This document shows, one piece after another, positions 21,071-32,828 of a stretch of DNA of 64,000 bases (the first letter of the stretch is position 1; each line of letters begins with the position of its first letter). The position numbers and the translations under genes were made by a program. A model generated the notes under the pieces. The model did no database searches and was not told the DNA's origin. It saw only the letters and a program-made list of their open reading frames with translations. The DNA comes from Ureaplasma urealyticum serovar 8 str. ATCC 27618 (GTDB taxonomy: Bacteria; Bacillota_I; Bacilli_A; Mycoplasmatales; Mycoplasmoidaceae), in NCBI RefSeq assembly GCF_000169535.1, contig NZ_AAYN02000002.1, positions 248,001 through 312,000 of the forward strand, in the 5' to 3' direction.

Positions 21071-21080
21071 GAGGATAGAT

Positions 21081-21479
21081 ATGTATTTAGATCCAATTGC
21101 TGAATTAATTACAAAAATTAATAATGGTCGTAAGGCCCATAAAGCTGAAGTTAGTTTTGCAACTTCAAAGCTTAAAACAGCGATTTTAGAATTATTGGTT
21201 AAAGAAGGATATATCAAATCTTATGATATTCGTCCAACTGAAAACAACAAATCTGAAACAGTTGTTAAACTAAAATACAAAAACCAAACAACATCTTCTA
21301 TCAATGGTTTTAAACAAATTTCAAAACCAGGATTAAGAATTTACTCAACACACTTAAATTTACCAAAAGTATTAAATGGTTTAGGAATTGCTATCATTAC
21401 AACTTCAAAAGGTGTTATGTCAGATAAACAAGCAAGAAAGGAAAATGTAGGCGGGGAAGTAATCGCTTACGTTTGATAA
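21081..21479 (+). CDS. rpsH: 30S ribosomal protein S8
   Basis: 132 residues: DPIAELITKINNGRKAHK, and the C-terminal G-I-A-I-I-T-T-S-K-G-V-M-S-D, RKENVGGEVIAYVW with Trp as TGA. AGGAGG precedes ATG 21081. In E. coli S8 represses the spc operon; no obvious mimic site is seen here. Confidence 0.97.
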
Positions 21480-21487
21480 GAATATTT

Positions 21488-22036
21488 ATGTCAAGAATTG
21501 GAAATCGTAAATTAACTATTCCAGCTAATGTAAATGTTAGTGTTGAATCTGGTAAAGTACATATTGTTAGTCAAACTGCAAAATTAAGTGTTGATTTTCC
21601 AGTGAATCTAATTAGTGTAGATGTTGTTGATAATACTATTAAAGTTAGTCGTGCTAACGATGAAAAACAAACAAAAATGTTCCATGGAACAGTAAATGCA
21701 AATATTGCTAATGCTTTAGTTGGTGTAACTACTGGTTGAAAAAAAGAATTAGAAGTTAAAGGGGTAGGTTTTAGAGCGAAAGTTGAAGGATCAAAACTTA
21801 ATTTAGGTTTAGGTTTTTCTCACCCTTTATTAATTCAAATTCCAACAGGTTTAAAAATTGAAACACCATCTGCAACAGAAATTAGTATTAGTGGATCAGA
21901 TAAAGCTGCTGTTGGTGCTTTTGCAGCAGTAGTACGTGCTTATCGTAAACCTGAACCTTACAAAGGTAAAGGTGTGATGTACAAGGGCGAAAGAATTGTG
22001 CGTAAAGCAGGTAAAACTGCAGATAAGAAAAAATAG
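21488..22036 (+). CDS. rplF: 50S ribosomal protein L6
   Basis: 182 residues: [22 protein letters not shown], the central [19 protein letters not shown] and C-terminal [29 protein letters not shown] 21488 is the only sensible start; no strong SD, but the S8 stop is 8 bases upstream, so coupling is likely. Confidence 0.97.
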
Positions 22037-22054
22037 AAAGGTCATTCATAAAGT

Positions 22055-22420
22055 ATGAAAAGAATTAATTTTAGTCGTGCTAAACAACGTGCACTTCGTG
22101 CTAAACGTCTTCATGTTAAAATTCGTAACCTTCAATTAGCTGCAAACAAACCTGTTTTAGTTATTACAAAAACAAATGCACACATTTGAGCACAATTAAT
22201 TTGCTATAACAAAAATATTACTTTAGCTTCATCATCATCTGTACAATTAGATTTACAAAATGGTAATAAAGATAATGCACGTTTAGTAGGTGCTGATATT
22301 GCTAAAAAAGCTTTAGCACAAGGCTTTAAACAAGTTATTTTTAATAAAAATGGTGCTAAATACCATGGGCGTATTAAAGCACTAGCAGACGCAGCACGTG
22401 AAGCTGGATTAGAATTTTAA
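22055..22420 (+). CDS. rplR: 50S ribosomal protein L18
   Basis: 121 residues: [32 protein letters not shown] and the C-terminal [19 protein letters not shown]. It binds 5S rRNA with L5. GAAAGG is the SD. Confidence 0.96.
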
Positions 22421-22437
22421 AAAGGAGCAGTTATAAT

Positions 22438-23049
22438 ATGGAAAACAATGTTAAAAAAGAAACTATTGTAGATAGTGAAAAAGTTGAAAAACAACAACCA
22501 GTAACTGCGCCAGTAGTTAACAAAAAAGAAAATACACAACCAAAAGCAAAAACATTTAAACGTGAAACAACAACATCTAATTTTGAAGAACGTGTAGTAA
22601 AAATTAAACGAATTTCAAAAACAACAAAAGGTGGACGTATGATGCGTTTTAGTGCTTTAGTTGTTATTGGTGATAAAAATGGAACTGTAGGTTTTGGTAT
22701 GGGTAAATCAATCGAAGTTCCAGATGCAATTAAAAAAGCGATTAAAAACGCAAACAATAATTTAATTAAAGTTAAGCAAACAAAAAAAGGTTCAATTTAC
22801 CACGATGTAAATGGTCGCCATGGAGCTGCTAAAGTAATGTTATTACCTGCTCCTGAAGGTACTGGAATTATTGCTGGTGGACCTGTACGTGCTGTGGTTG
22901 AATTGGCTGGATTTACTGATATTTATACAAAATCGCGTGGTGCTAATGCTCCAATGAATGTTATTCGTGCCACAATTAATGGGTTATTACAACAATTAAC
23001 ACCACAAGAAATTGCACGTTTACGTGACAAAAGTTTAAAAGAATTATAG
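22438..23049 (+). CDS. rpsE: 30S ribosomal protein S5 with N-terminal extension
   Basis: 203 residues against about 166 usually. About 45 extra charged residues (Lys/Glu/Val/Pro) precede the S5 core, which starts at [31 protein letters not shown]. The double-stranded RNA-binding and C-terminal parts are complete. It is followed directly by L15: rpmD (L30), which normally lies between them, is absent. Confidence 0.96.
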   Translation: MENNVKKETIVDSEKVEKQQPVTAPVVNKKENTQPKAKTFKRETTTSNFEERVVKIKRISKTTKGGRMMRFSALVVIGDKNGTVGFGMGKSIEVPDAIKKAIKNANNNLIKVKQTKKGSIYHDVNGRHGAAKVMLLPAPEGTGIIAGGPVRAVVELAGFTDIYTKSRGANAPMNVIRATINGLLQQLTPQEIARLRDKSLKEL

Positions 23050-23065
23050 TGATTAGGAGTTTGTC

Positions 23066-23512
23066 ATGCAATTACATAATTTAGAATATAAAAAAGGTTC
23101 AAGAAACCACAAAGAAAAACGTGTAGGTCGTGGTCATGGTTCTGGTTTAGGAAAAACTTCTGGACGTGGACAAGATGGACAAAAAGCACGTAAATCAGGA
23201 ATGGTACGTTTAGCTTTTGAAGGGGGGCAAACACCTCTTTATCGTCGTGTGCCAAAAGTTGGTTTTAACAACGATCGTTTTGCAAATAAATACAACGTTG
23301 TAACTTTAATTTCATTAGTAAAATATGAAACAAAAGAATTAACAGCTGAATTTATGTATGCAAACAAAATTGCTAAAAATGAAGATTTACCAATCAAAGT
23401 TATAGGTAATGCAGTTTTACCAAGTGGCACAGTAGTAAGTGCTCACAAATTTAGCAAAGGTGCATTGGAATCAATTAGCAATTCAAAAGCAAAAGCACAA
23501 ATTTTAGAGTAA
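23066..23512 (+). CDS. rplO: 50S ribosomal protein L15
   Basis: 148 residues: N-terminal [30 protein letters not shown] and [17 protein letters not shown] are diagnostic. It comes straight after rpsE and before secY. Confidence 0.97.
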   Translation: MQLHNLEYKKGSRNHKEKRVGRGHGSGLGKTSGRGQDGQKARKSGMVRLAFEGGQTPLYRRVPKVGFNNDRFANKYNVVTLISLVKYETKELTAEFMYANKIAKNEDLPIKVIGNAVLPSGTVVSAHKFSKGALESISNSKAKAQILE

Positions 23513-23564
23513 TAGAAGTTTATAATATATAATTTATTACTAAACCAAAATAAGGGGATTAACA

Positions 23565-24980
23565 ATGACTAACAAACAGAAGAAAAAAAATGCTTTTAGA
23601 CAATTGTTAATGATCTTTAAAAATAAAAAAGTTTTAGTTGCATTAATTGTAACTTTAAGTATATTAATCTTGTTTAGAATTGGATCTGTTATCCCAATGC
23701 CATATATTAAATTAAATGGTAATTTTGGTAATCAAGGTTCATTCTTTTCAATTATTAACCTATTGGGTGGTGGAGGTCTATCACAATTCTCGCTTTTTGC
23801 AATTGGGATAGGTCCTTACATTACCGCTCAAATTATTATGCAACTTTTATCAAGTGAGCTTGTGCCACCGCTCGCCAAATTATCTAAATCTGGTGAACGT
23901 GGTCGTAAAAAAATTGAAGTAATTACAAGAATTATTACCTTACCACTTGCAGTAATGCAAGCTGTCATTATTATTAATTTGATGACAAGAGCAAATGGAT
24001 TTATTTCTATTGTTCCAAACGCACCGTTTGCCATTGGTTCACCATTATTTTATGTAACATACATTTTTTTAATGGTTGGTGGTACTTACATTTCGTTATT
24101 TTTAGCTGATCTAATTTCAAAAAAAGGTGTTGGTAATGGAATTACATTATTAATTCTTACAGGAATTGTTGCTTCATTATTTAATCACTTTATTGCTATT
24201 TTTTCAAATCTAGGTAGTTTAACAAGCAGTAAAGTTTCACAAATCATCGGTTTCATTTTATACATTTTATTTTATATCATGATTTTGATTGGGGTTGTTT
24301 TTGTTAATAACTCAACAAGAAAAATTCCAATTCAACAAACTGGTCAAGCTCTAATTTTAGATCATGAGAAACTACCATTTCTTCCTATTAAAATTATGAC
24401 AGCGGGAGTAATGCCAGTGATCTTTGCATCATCTGTTTTAGCGATTCCCGCACAGGTTGCTGAGTTTTTAGATAAACAAAGTATGGGATATTATGTGATT
24501 CATAATTATTTTATTGTTGATTCTTGAACTGGTTTAGCAATTTATGTAGTTTTAATTTTATTATTTACATTCTTCTTTTCATATGTACAACTTAATCCAC
24601 CAAAAATGGCTGAAGACATTAAAAAAGCTGGTCGTTTTATTCCAGGGGTTCAAGTTGGAATGGATACTGAAAAACATATTACAAAAGTAATTTATCGTGT
24701 GAATTGAATTGGTGCACCAATCCTTGCTTTTCTAGCATGCTTGCCTCACTTAGTTGCTTTAGTAGCTAAAACAATTAATCATGGAATTCCTGTAATTCAA
24801 CCATCAACAATTTTTGGAGGAACTTCAATTATTATTATGGTTACAGCAACGCTTGAATTATGAAATGCAATTAAATCGACATCAACTTCAACATCATACG
24901 CTTACCAAAGAAAAGAATTAGAAACAGCCATTACAATAAGTGTTGAAAGTGACAAGAGTAGTAAGTCACAAATTTGATAG
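23565..24980 (+). CDS. secY: Protein translocase subunit SecY
   Basis: 471 residues, ten hydrophobic helices. SecY forms the membrane channel for secreted and membrane proteins. Signatures: ALIVTLSILILFRIGSVIPMP (helix 1), plug-region GGGLSQFSLFAIGIGPYITAQIIMQLL, cytoplasmic loop QQTGQALILDHEKLPFLPIKI, and the C-terminal PPKMAEDIKKAGRFIPGVQVG. TGA at 24525, 24705, 24861 and 24975 are Trp. ATG 23565 follows AAGGGGATT. Confidence 0.97.
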
Positions 24981-24989
24981 AGGTATTTT

Positions 24990-25631
24990 ATGAAAATCCT
25001 TTTAATTGGCCCCCCAGGGAGTGGTAAAGGAAGTGTTAGTGAATTATTAACTAAAAATAATGCATTAAAACACGTTTCCACAGGTAATTTATTTCGTGCA
25101 ATTTTAAAAGAGGATAGTGAATTAGCACGTAAAATTAAAGAGATTAATGTTTCTGGTGGTAAATTAGTACCAGATGAAATCACGAATCAAGTTGCTAAAT
25201 CAGCAATTGATGAACTAATTGAAAATCAACAATCATTTATTTTAGATGGTTATCCACGCACAATTAATCAAGCTTTAGCTTTAGAACAATATTGTGATTT
25301 AGATTATATTTTTTATCTAGATATTAATCATCAAGAATTAATGAAACGTTTAACTGGACGTTGAATGTGTCCAAAATGTGCAGGAATTTATAATATTCAT
25401 TTTAAAAAACCACAGGTTGATGGTGTATGTGATAATGATCAAGCTACTCTTTATCAACGTGCTGATGATCATGAAGATGCTGTAAGTATTCGATTAGATG
25501 AATATGATAAATTAACCCTACCTTTGATTAAGCATTATAAAACTAATCCACGTTTTATTAAAATCAATGCTAATCAACCTATTAAAGATGTTTATGAAGA
25601 CATCAATAATTATTTAAAACAAAACAAGTAG
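24990..25631 (+). CDS. adk: Adenylate kinase, zinc-binding lid
   Basis: 213 residues. Interconverts ATP+AMP and 2 ADP. P-loop GPPGSGKG (7-14), AMP site HVSTGNLFR, DGYPRT, and a long lid with CPKC (about 126-129) and a later C-x-x-D (VCDND), giving a Cys3-Asp zinc site. TGA at 25362 encodes Trp just before the lid. Conserved position between secY and map. Confidence 0.97.
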
Positions 25632-25654
25632 AAAAAGTAGATGAAGTTAAAACC

Positions 25655-26404
25655 ATGGTTATTGTTAAAACAGAAAAAGATATTACTGCTATTAAAGAAG
25701 CTGTACGAATTTGAAAAATTGCTCGTGAAGCAATTTATGAACAAGTCAAAGCAGGCGTTTCATTAAAAGAATTAGACTTATTAGCTAAAGAAGTTATTGA
25801 AGCAAATGGTGGAATTGCTGCTTTTCACAACTATTTAGGTTTTAAAGGTCATATTTGTATTTCAGTGAATGAGTGCGTTATTCATGGAGTCCCAACCGAT
25901 TACATCTTAAAAGATGGTGATAAGGTAACATTTGATGTTGGTGTTAAATACGATAATCATTATTGTGATGCGGCATTTACCATTATTATTAACAACTCAA
26001 ATGTTGAAGCACTAAAAATGTCAGAGATTTGTAAAAAATCAATCGACGAAGCCGTTGCAATTATTAAACCAAAAGTAACAACACATGCAATTTCAAATGT
26101 AATTCAAAAGTTTATTGAAAAAAACGGTTATTTTATTCTTCGTGATTTTGCTGGCCACGGTTGTGGTAATGAAATTCATGAAGATCCATTGATTCCTAAT
26201 TATCGATCTTTATTGTATCGTAATGTTACATTAGAAGAGAATATGGTAATTTGTATTGAACCAATGATTCTAAGTGGATCAAATGCTTATTATATTGATC
26301 CAAATGATCAATGATCTGTGAAATCTAAAAATCATCAAATGACTTGTCATTGAGAACACATGATTCTAATTACAAAAGATGGTTGTGAAGTTTTAACAGC
26401 TTAA
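25655..26404 (+). CDS. map: Methionine aminopeptidase
   Basis: 249 residues, type I. Removes the initiator Met from new proteins. Metal ligands are visible: Asp in VTFDVGVKY, Asp in HYCDAAFT, His in GHGCGNEIHEDP, Glu in VICIEPM and Glu in the CHWEHMI segment. The start ATG 25655 lies 24 bases after adk without a clear SD. Confidence 0.96.
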
Positions 26405-26431
26405 GGGATATATTTTAAACAAGGAATAAAA

Positions 26432-26656
26432 ATGGCAGATACAGAAAAATTAAAAATGCTTGGTAAAATTGTTGAAATTTTACAAGGCGGGAATTTTAGA
26501 GTTCAATTAGAAAATGGCATTACGATTATGAGCCACGTATCAGGTAAAATGCGTGTTAATAAAATTAACATTTTACCAGGTGATACTGTTGATGTTGAGT
26601 TAAGTCCATATGACCTAACACGTGGAAGAATTACGTATCGTCATCGTGATAGCTAA
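26432..26656 (+). CDS. infA: Translation initiation factor IF-1
   Basis: 74 residues, one OB fold: [56 protein letters not shown] lies upstream. Confidence 0.97.
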   Translation: MADTEKLKMLGKIVEILQGGNFRVQLENGITIMSHVSGKMRVNKINILPGDTVDVELSPYDLTRGRITYRHRDS

Positions 26657-26679
26657 ACTTAAATGAAAGGAAAACTATA

Positions 26680-26793
26680 ATGAAAGTTAGAGCTTCAGTT
26701 AAAGCAATTTGCAAAGATTGCAAAATCGTAAAACGATCAGGTGTTGTGCGTGTTATTTGTGCTAATCCAAAACACAAACAACGTCAAGGTTAA
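26680..26793 (+). CDS. rpmJ: 50S ribosomal protein L36
   Basis: 37 residues: [19 protein letters not shown], then [13 protein letters not shown]. The zinc ligands Cys11, Cys14, Cys27 and His32 are retained. AAAGGA is the SD. Confidence 0.97.
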   Translation: MKVRASVKAICKDCKIVKRSGVVRVICANPKHKQRQG

Positions 26794-26822
26794 TATATAG
26801 TAAAGAAAGGAACATAAACAAT

Positions 26823-27221
26823 ATGGCACGTATTTTAGGGGTAGATATTCCTAATGATAAAAGAGTTGTAATTTCATTAACATACATTTTTGGTATTGGA
26901 AAATCTACATCTCAAAAAATCTTAAAATTAGCTAATATAGACGAAAATATTCGTGTAAATGATTTGGCTGATGAACAAATTGCTGAAATTCGTCGTGTAG
27001 CTTTAAACTTTGTTAAAGCAAATGGCGAAAAATTACAATTAGAAGGGGATTTACGAAGAACTGTAGCTATGGACATTAAACGTTTAATGGAAATTGGTTC
27101 ATATCGTGGAATCCGTCATCGTCGTGGCTTGCCAGTACGTGGACAAAGAACAAAAACAAACGCTCGTACACGTAAAGGACCACGTAAAACAGTTGCTAAT
27201 AAAAAGATTGAAACTAGATAA
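26823..27221 (+). CDS. rpsM: 30S ribosomal protein S13
   Basis: 132 residues: [28 protein letters not shown] and the C-terminal [36 protein letters not shown]. Usual length is about 120. Confidence 0.97.
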   Translation: MARILGVDIPNDKRVVISLTYIFGIGKSTSQKILKLANIDENIRVNDLADEQIAEIRRVALNFVKANGEKLQLEGDLRRTVAMDIKRLMEIGSYRGIRHRRGLPVRGQRTKTNARTRKGPRKTVANKKIETR

Positions 27222-27242
27222 TAAGAAAGGAATAATCAAACT

Positions 27243-27608
27243 ATGGCAAAGAAGAAAAAACTTAGTTTTACTAATGGAATTGCATATATTCATGCAACTA
27301 AAAATAATACGATTATTACTTTGGCTGATGAACAAGGAAGCGTTTTATCTTGAGCATCATCTGGTTCAATCGGTTATAAAGGAACAAAGAAAAAAACTCC
27401 ATATTCAGCAGGTATTGCTGCTGAAGCAGCAGCAAAAGCTGTGATTGATATGGGATTAAAATCTGTTGAAGTTCATGTTAATGGAACAGGTGCAAGTCGT
27501 GATACAGCAATTCGTAGCCTACAAGCAGCAGGTTTAGAAGTAACAAAAATTAAAGATGTTACTCCAATTCCACATAATGGGTGTCGTCCACCTAAAAAAC
27601 CAAGATAG
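27243..27608 (+). CDS. rpsK: 30S ribosomal protein S11
   Basis: 121 residues: [50 protein letters not shown] and [14 protein letters not shown]. One Trp is TGA. Confidence 0.97.
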
Positions 27609-27644
27609 TAATTTGGTTTTGATTATTGCAAAAGGAGAAATAAC

Positions 27645-28628
27645 ATGCGTAAATTTTTAAAATACCAACTTGATGTGCCATCAATTAATAGCGAAGACAA
27701 AAATCGTACAGTTGTTAAAATTGCCCCACTTGAAATTGGTTTTGGTGACACATTAGGAAATGCCTTACGTCGAATTTGTTTATCATCAATTCCCGGTGCG
27801 TCAATGTTCGCTGTTAAATTTGGGGGATATTCGCATGAATTTCAACCATACGAAGGTGTTAAAGAAGACATCACTCACATCATTTTAAACTTAAAAAATT
27901 TAGCAATTAAAATTGATGAATTAATTTATAGTGAAGACTATTTCAACAATTTATTAATTGATAAATGACCAAAAATGAAAATTAATTTCAAAGGACCTGG
28001 TGTGATTACAGCTAAAGATATTGTATGTCCAGTAGGTTTTGAAATTGTTAACCAAGACTTATACATTGCAGAAGTAACAAAACCAATTGATGTAGAAATT
28101 GAAATTTTTGCAAAAACAGGACGTGGTCGTGTCGACTTTAATACAAATAAAGATTTTGTTTCAACACTACATATTATCGCAACCGATTCAAACTATTCAC
28201 CAGTCCTACATTACGCTTATAATGTAGAAATGATTAAAGATTCAAAATCATCAATGTCTGAGATTTTAACAATTGACATTGCAACAAATGGTACGATATC
28301 AGGAAGCGAAGCAATTGCGATTGCTGCTAAGATTATGCAAGCGCATTTAGAACCAATCATGAATATTGATAAAACAATTAATGAAATGATTATTATGCGT
28401 GAGCGTGAAGAAGAAGAAAAACGTCAAAACGCTTCAATTTCAATTGATGATTTAGATTTAACAGTGCGTGCATATAATGCTTTAAAACAATCAGGTATTA
28501 ATACCACTGCTGAATTAATTGAATTAACAAAATCACAACTTGAAAAAATTAAGAATTTAGGACGTAAATCAGTTACTGAAATTATTCAAAAATTAACTGA
28601 ACGTTCACTTGAGTTAAAAAAAGACTAA
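27645..28628 (+). CDS. rpoA: RNA polymerase subunit alpha
   Basis: 327 residues. The N-terminal dimerisation domain has [19 protein letters not shown]. The C-terminal domain that binds UP elements and regulators is complete: [44 protein letters not shown] at 27966 is Trp. Confidence 0.97.
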
Positions 28629-28655
28629 AACTTTAAAAGAAAGGAATAATTTCAT

Positions 28656-29015
28656 ATGAGTTACATTAACAAACCAGGTAAAACACGTGCATGAAGAAAA
28701 ATGGTAAGTCGTCAACAAGTATCTGATGTTATAAGTCATGGTTCAATTGTGACAACAAAAACAAAAGCAAAAGAATCACAACGTCATGTTGATCATTTAA
28801 TCACTCTTGCTAAGAAAAACACACTTGCTTCACGTCGTGCTGCAGCTGCGATTTTATTAGGAACAAACCAACACTCAGCTGATGATTTATTACGTAAATT
28901 ATTTAACGAATTAGGTCCTAAGTATGCTAATCGTGCTGGTGGATACACTCGTGTTATTAAACTTGGTAATCGTCCAGGAGATAATACAGAAGAAGCTGTT
29001 TTACAATTAGTTTAA
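28656..29015 (+). CDS. rplQ: 50S ribosomal protein L17
   Basis: 119 residues: MSYINKPGKTRAWRKMVSRQQ and the C-terminal NRAGGYTRVIKLGNRPGDNTEEAVLQLV. Last gene of the block; a terminator follows. Confidence 0.97.
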
Positions 29016-29046
29016 TCAAACAATTAATAATTAATTAAATCAATCT

Positions 29047-29085
29047 AAAAACCAGTTTTGCATTTTTGCTTTTAACTGGTTTTTT
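29047..29085 (+). terminator. Terminator of the ribosomal block
   Basis: AAAAACCAGTT (29047-29057) pairs with AACTGGTTTTT (29074-29084) around a 16-base loop and runs into T. First clear intrinsic terminator since 13567. Confidence 0.85.
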
Positions 29086-29120
29086 ATTTCTTAAAAGATA
29101 AAGAGAGCAAACTAGTATGA

Positions 29121-29423
29121 ATGAAGATAAAAAAAAATAAAATTTACTACAACAATCCTGTGAAAGTTAAAGATAATACAAAATTAAAAAAAGAAATAAA
29201 GCACGATAAAAAATTTAGTGACAAAACAAATTATAACAATGAACAAAAAACTATAAATAATAAAAAAAGTGGTTTTAAAGCTGGCTATCAAGGTTTTTTA
29301 AAACAACAAAATATGCTTGAAAATAATGAAATAAAAAATGATTTTAAAAATCAAAAACCATCTAAACACAAGTCATTTAAAAATACGAAGAATTATAAAT
29401 ATAAAAAAGTAATAATTAAATAG
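29121..29423 (+). CDS. Lys/Asn-rich basic protein, function unknown
   Basis: 100 residues, about one third Lys and one fifth Asn, with no hydrophobic segment and only a short ordered-looking stretch (GFKAGYQGFLKQQNMLENNE). It may bind nucleic acid by charge. The start is uncertain: ATG 29117 opens an 8-codon frame and ATG 29121 opens this one, with a run of nine A (29130-29138) immediately after. A loss of one A would put ATG 29117 in this frame. I do not recognise the family. Confidence 0.55.
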   Translation: MKIKKNKIYYNNPVKVKDNTKLKKEIKHDKKFSDKTNYNNEQKTINNKKSGFKAGYQGFLKQQNMLENNEIKNDFKNQKPSKHKSFKNTKNYKYKKVIIK

Positions 29424-29566
29424 TTATTAAACTTTTGCTGTTTTGTTCCACCTTTTTTAAAAAAATAAAAAATAATATTCTTCATTATTGAATTTGTGTT
29501 TTTGATTATTGATTTTTTAATATATTTTATTATCAATAACTATTTAGAAATTAGGTTTACACATTA

Positions 29567-31435
29567 ATGAAAAAACAAAAAAGAAAAATTTTAATATCAA
29601 GCTTGCTATCAGTTTTTTTAATTACTAGCTTAACTGTTGGATTAGGTACAGGATTATCTTTAGTATCTAAAAATCAAAGCAAAATTACTTCAAAAATTTA
29701 TCAAGAAACAAACTTTTTTGTTAATGATTTATCAAAACAGTTATTTTTAGATGTTTTTAACCAAAATAAAGCACAATTAAATACTTATATATATGATCAA
29801 AACAATGTTTCTGATCAACAATTATTAGATTTAAAATTTGCTCTAACACTATTAAATCCTAATCGATTAGATATTAGTGATGATGATGCAATATCAATTA
29901 TGAAAAATATTGCAAAAAGAACTATTTTTGAATCACTTGCTAATAATTGATATTGATTTTTTACAAATTTAAATGCTTTAAAATTTGTATACACACCTTA
30001 TAAACCAGATTTTTATGCTCCTTATAAAAATGAAAAGCAAGATTTTAGTGGATCATTAATTCTTAATAAAGTTATTGATATTAATAAGCCTTTAGTAAAT
30101 TATGTAAAAGTTAAACAAAAAACATTTGATCAAGAAGTTTATCATAGCGTTGATGTTTATTATTTACAATTTGGAGATCATTTAGTTTTGCGTTTACTAA
30201 AATTTAACAAAAAAAATCATTTTGATGTACGATTTGATACTGATCTTTTCCAATTTGATCAAAAAATTAATGATCTAAAATCAATAGCAACCCAAATGCA
30301 AACAAACATTGATCAACAGCGTGAAAAAAGTTTTGAAAAAGATGTTGCTAACTATAAAAATTATTATGAAGAAAATTTAGATGAAAATCAACAATTTGAT
30401 CAAGCAACTTATCAACAAGGATTAGATCGAATTAAACAAAAATATAATGAAACTAATAACTTTAACTTTTTGAATGTTAAAAAATCATTTTTTCAAAAAT
30501 TTAGTTATGAAATGTTTTTAGAGTTAAAAGATCAATTAGGCTTTAAACGATATGTTTTAAGAAATGTAAATCAAAAAGAGGTTGGTGCTCGTGATTTTAT
30601 ACAAAAAGAATATCATCAAGAAAATAAAATTAATTCTAAACCAAATCAACAAGAATTAAATCATTTTCAAAAATATATTGATCATAATTTAGATATTAAC
30701 ATTCATAAAATTTCAAAAGAAGCATATGTTACACAAAAAATAATTAAAAACCTTTTATTAGATGCTTTTAATAATGATGATGCGCAAATTACCAATTATT
30801 TAACACAACAAAACAATAAAGAATATCAAACAAAATTAATTAAACAATTAATAGAATTTAGTAATTATTTTAAATCACAAAAAATGGCAAAAGACTCTTT
30901 GGAATATAAACAAAAATTAAAAGATTACGAACAATTATTTTCTCAAAATTGATACTTTATTCTAATGAATTTAAATCATTTTGAACTAAGTTTTAATAAT
31001 TGATTTACACTACCAAAACAAACAAATCCAATAACAAAAGAAATAGTTGAACCAAGTAAAGAATATTTACAAAGATTAACTAATCTTGAACCTTATGAAG
31101 ATTATTATTTTATTAATAATTATTTAGATAAAAAACAAGAAGGCGATACTTCTATTTTAATTGGTTCATTTAAAGATTTATATATCACAAAAAACAAATC
31201 AATATTTAATATTAAAATTGATTTTGCAAATAACAAAAATCGTTTGAATTTAAATCCATTAGTTTATTTCTTTCCTAAAACTAAAAATAAATTATCAATT
31301 GATTTAATAACATCGATTTTCCATCAAGCTATTTTTCATCAAAGCAAAGAATACTATAAGTTATTTGAAACAGATATGATTGATAAATATGAATATGGAA
31401 TACCAGCCCAAATGTTACTTTTATGAAAGGAATAG
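29567..31435 (+). CDS. Membrane-anchored surface protein with duplicated aromatic module
   Basis: 622 residues. A basic N-terminus and a hydrophobic segment (8-34) without a lipobox Cys make an uncleaved or cleaved signal anchor; the rest should be extracellular. Two copies of one module are visible: residues about 55-140 and 390-475. Each starts with LxLDxFN..AQ..xY...NN and ends with NWYxFxxNLN (W128 and W462). Coiled-coil-prone Gln/Lys-rich sequence lies between them. The lipoprotein encoded 3 bases downstream carries a third copy. From memory, mollicute pairs such as Mycoplasma hominis P80/P60 and the 'aromatic cluster surface protein' family look like this; the assignment is tentative. 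Confidence 0.78.
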
Positions 31436-31437
31436 TT

Positions 31438-32745
31438 ATGTCTAAATTTTTTAAGAAACAACATTTATGAAAATGAAGTTTATTTTGTCTTCCTTTAGTT
31501 ATTATTCCCTTTATTATTAGTGCATGTAATAATTCAAGTTTACAAAAACAACAAAAACTAGTACGTAATCAAATTAGTTTTATTAGTGATGGATTTAAAA
31601 ATTATTATGTTAATTTAGCTTTTGATCAATCATTAAAGAACAATAAAAAAATGATTTTTAATGTAAGTTTAATTGATGAAAAAAACCAAAAGAATGATTT
31701 ATTAGTTAAAGATTATATTATTAAAGATAAACAAATTTTAATTAAACTACCTCGTTTAATAAAATGAAATGATCGTTTAGTTATTACAAGTAATAATCCA
31801 TTATTTAAACCTATTAATATAAGAATTTTTCTTGATGATGTAATTAAACTAGATAATAGTATAATTACTACAAAAACAAGTGTTGATTCACAAAATAATT
31901 GAACAACATTTTTAAATAATAAGGTTATTCACAATCTTTTATTAAGTATTTACCCAGATCAAAAAGAACGTGAAGAGTATATTAAATCTCAACAAAATAT
32001 TAAACCTGATTATACACAAGAAATTGCTAATTGACTAAATTATTATAATACTGTACAAAATGATGCTAATAAAGGACCTGTATATGATAAAAACCCTAAA
32101 AAAAACAAACCAAAGAAAAATCCTTTTGGTGGCGGATCAGTAAGTAATCCTTTTGCTTATCAACAAGCTCGTAAAGCTCACAACAAATTATTTAATGAAA
32201 ATTGATTATGATTCTTATTTAATTTAACAAAACAAATTTTTATGTTATACCCTGATGATAATTTATTTCAAGAATCAAGCGAAGAAACAGTGCAGAATTT
32301 AAAAGATTCAAAAGTTAATAATCATAGTTCTTTCTATCGCGCCTCTTCTAATGAATTTATTGATGGTTTATATGTGATAGAAAGTTCTAATTTAGATAAA
32401 AAACCAGAAGAATTAGATGAATATACTGATTTTAGTAAAACTGCTAAATTTGCTTTATTAAATAAAGAAGGTTTTATTTTTACAATTTTTATTGAAGAAA
32501 ATTATGATAAAACTAAAAAATTGGTTTCACGACAAGTTAGTTTAGTGCCATGAATTAAAACTTTACCTAAATTAATGTTTAATGATCATACAATAAAACA
32601 CGATTTCAATTTGGCTAATTATACTGAAAATTCATATGATTACAATGCTATTAATTTTCATTCACCACTTGAAATTAAAGTTTATGGAGATCAGTTTGGT
32701 GGTAAAGCAATTCGTTTTTCATTTGTTGATATTGATTCTAATTAA
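31438..32745 (+). CDS. Lipoprotein paired with the upstream membrane-anchored protein
   Basis: 435 residues with signal peptide ending IISAC (Cys30). An N-terminal beta-rich part (about 40-150) precedes the aromatic module at about 163-270: VIHNLLLSIYPDQ..EYIKSQQN ... NENWLWFLFNL (W256). Between them is a Lys/Pro/Gly-rich linker. The ATG lies 3 bases after the stop of the upstream gene, with AAGGAATAG as SD, so the two are made together and probably form one surface complex. Many TGA=Trp codons. Confidence 0.8.
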
Positions 32746-32760
32746 TCAAATAATATTAAT

Positions 32761-32789
32761 GAGCATTAGTATTTCTAATGCTTTTTTTA
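32761..32789 (+). terminator. Intrinsic terminator after the surface-protein pair
   Basis: AGCATTAG (32762-32769) pairs with CTAATGCT (32775-32782), with a 5-base loop and T7. Confidence 0.9.
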
Positions 32790-32828
32790 TTATAATTTAA
32801 TTGAAAAAAGCAAAATAAAAAAGAGATT

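Noticed and set aside
5782-29558. A 15-base sequence (TTAGAAATTAGGTTT) occurs upstream of both the APC permease and the membrane-anchored surface protein.
   Set aside because: At this base composition I estimate that tens of shared 15-mers are expected by chance in 64 kb, and neither copy has a matching promoter context.
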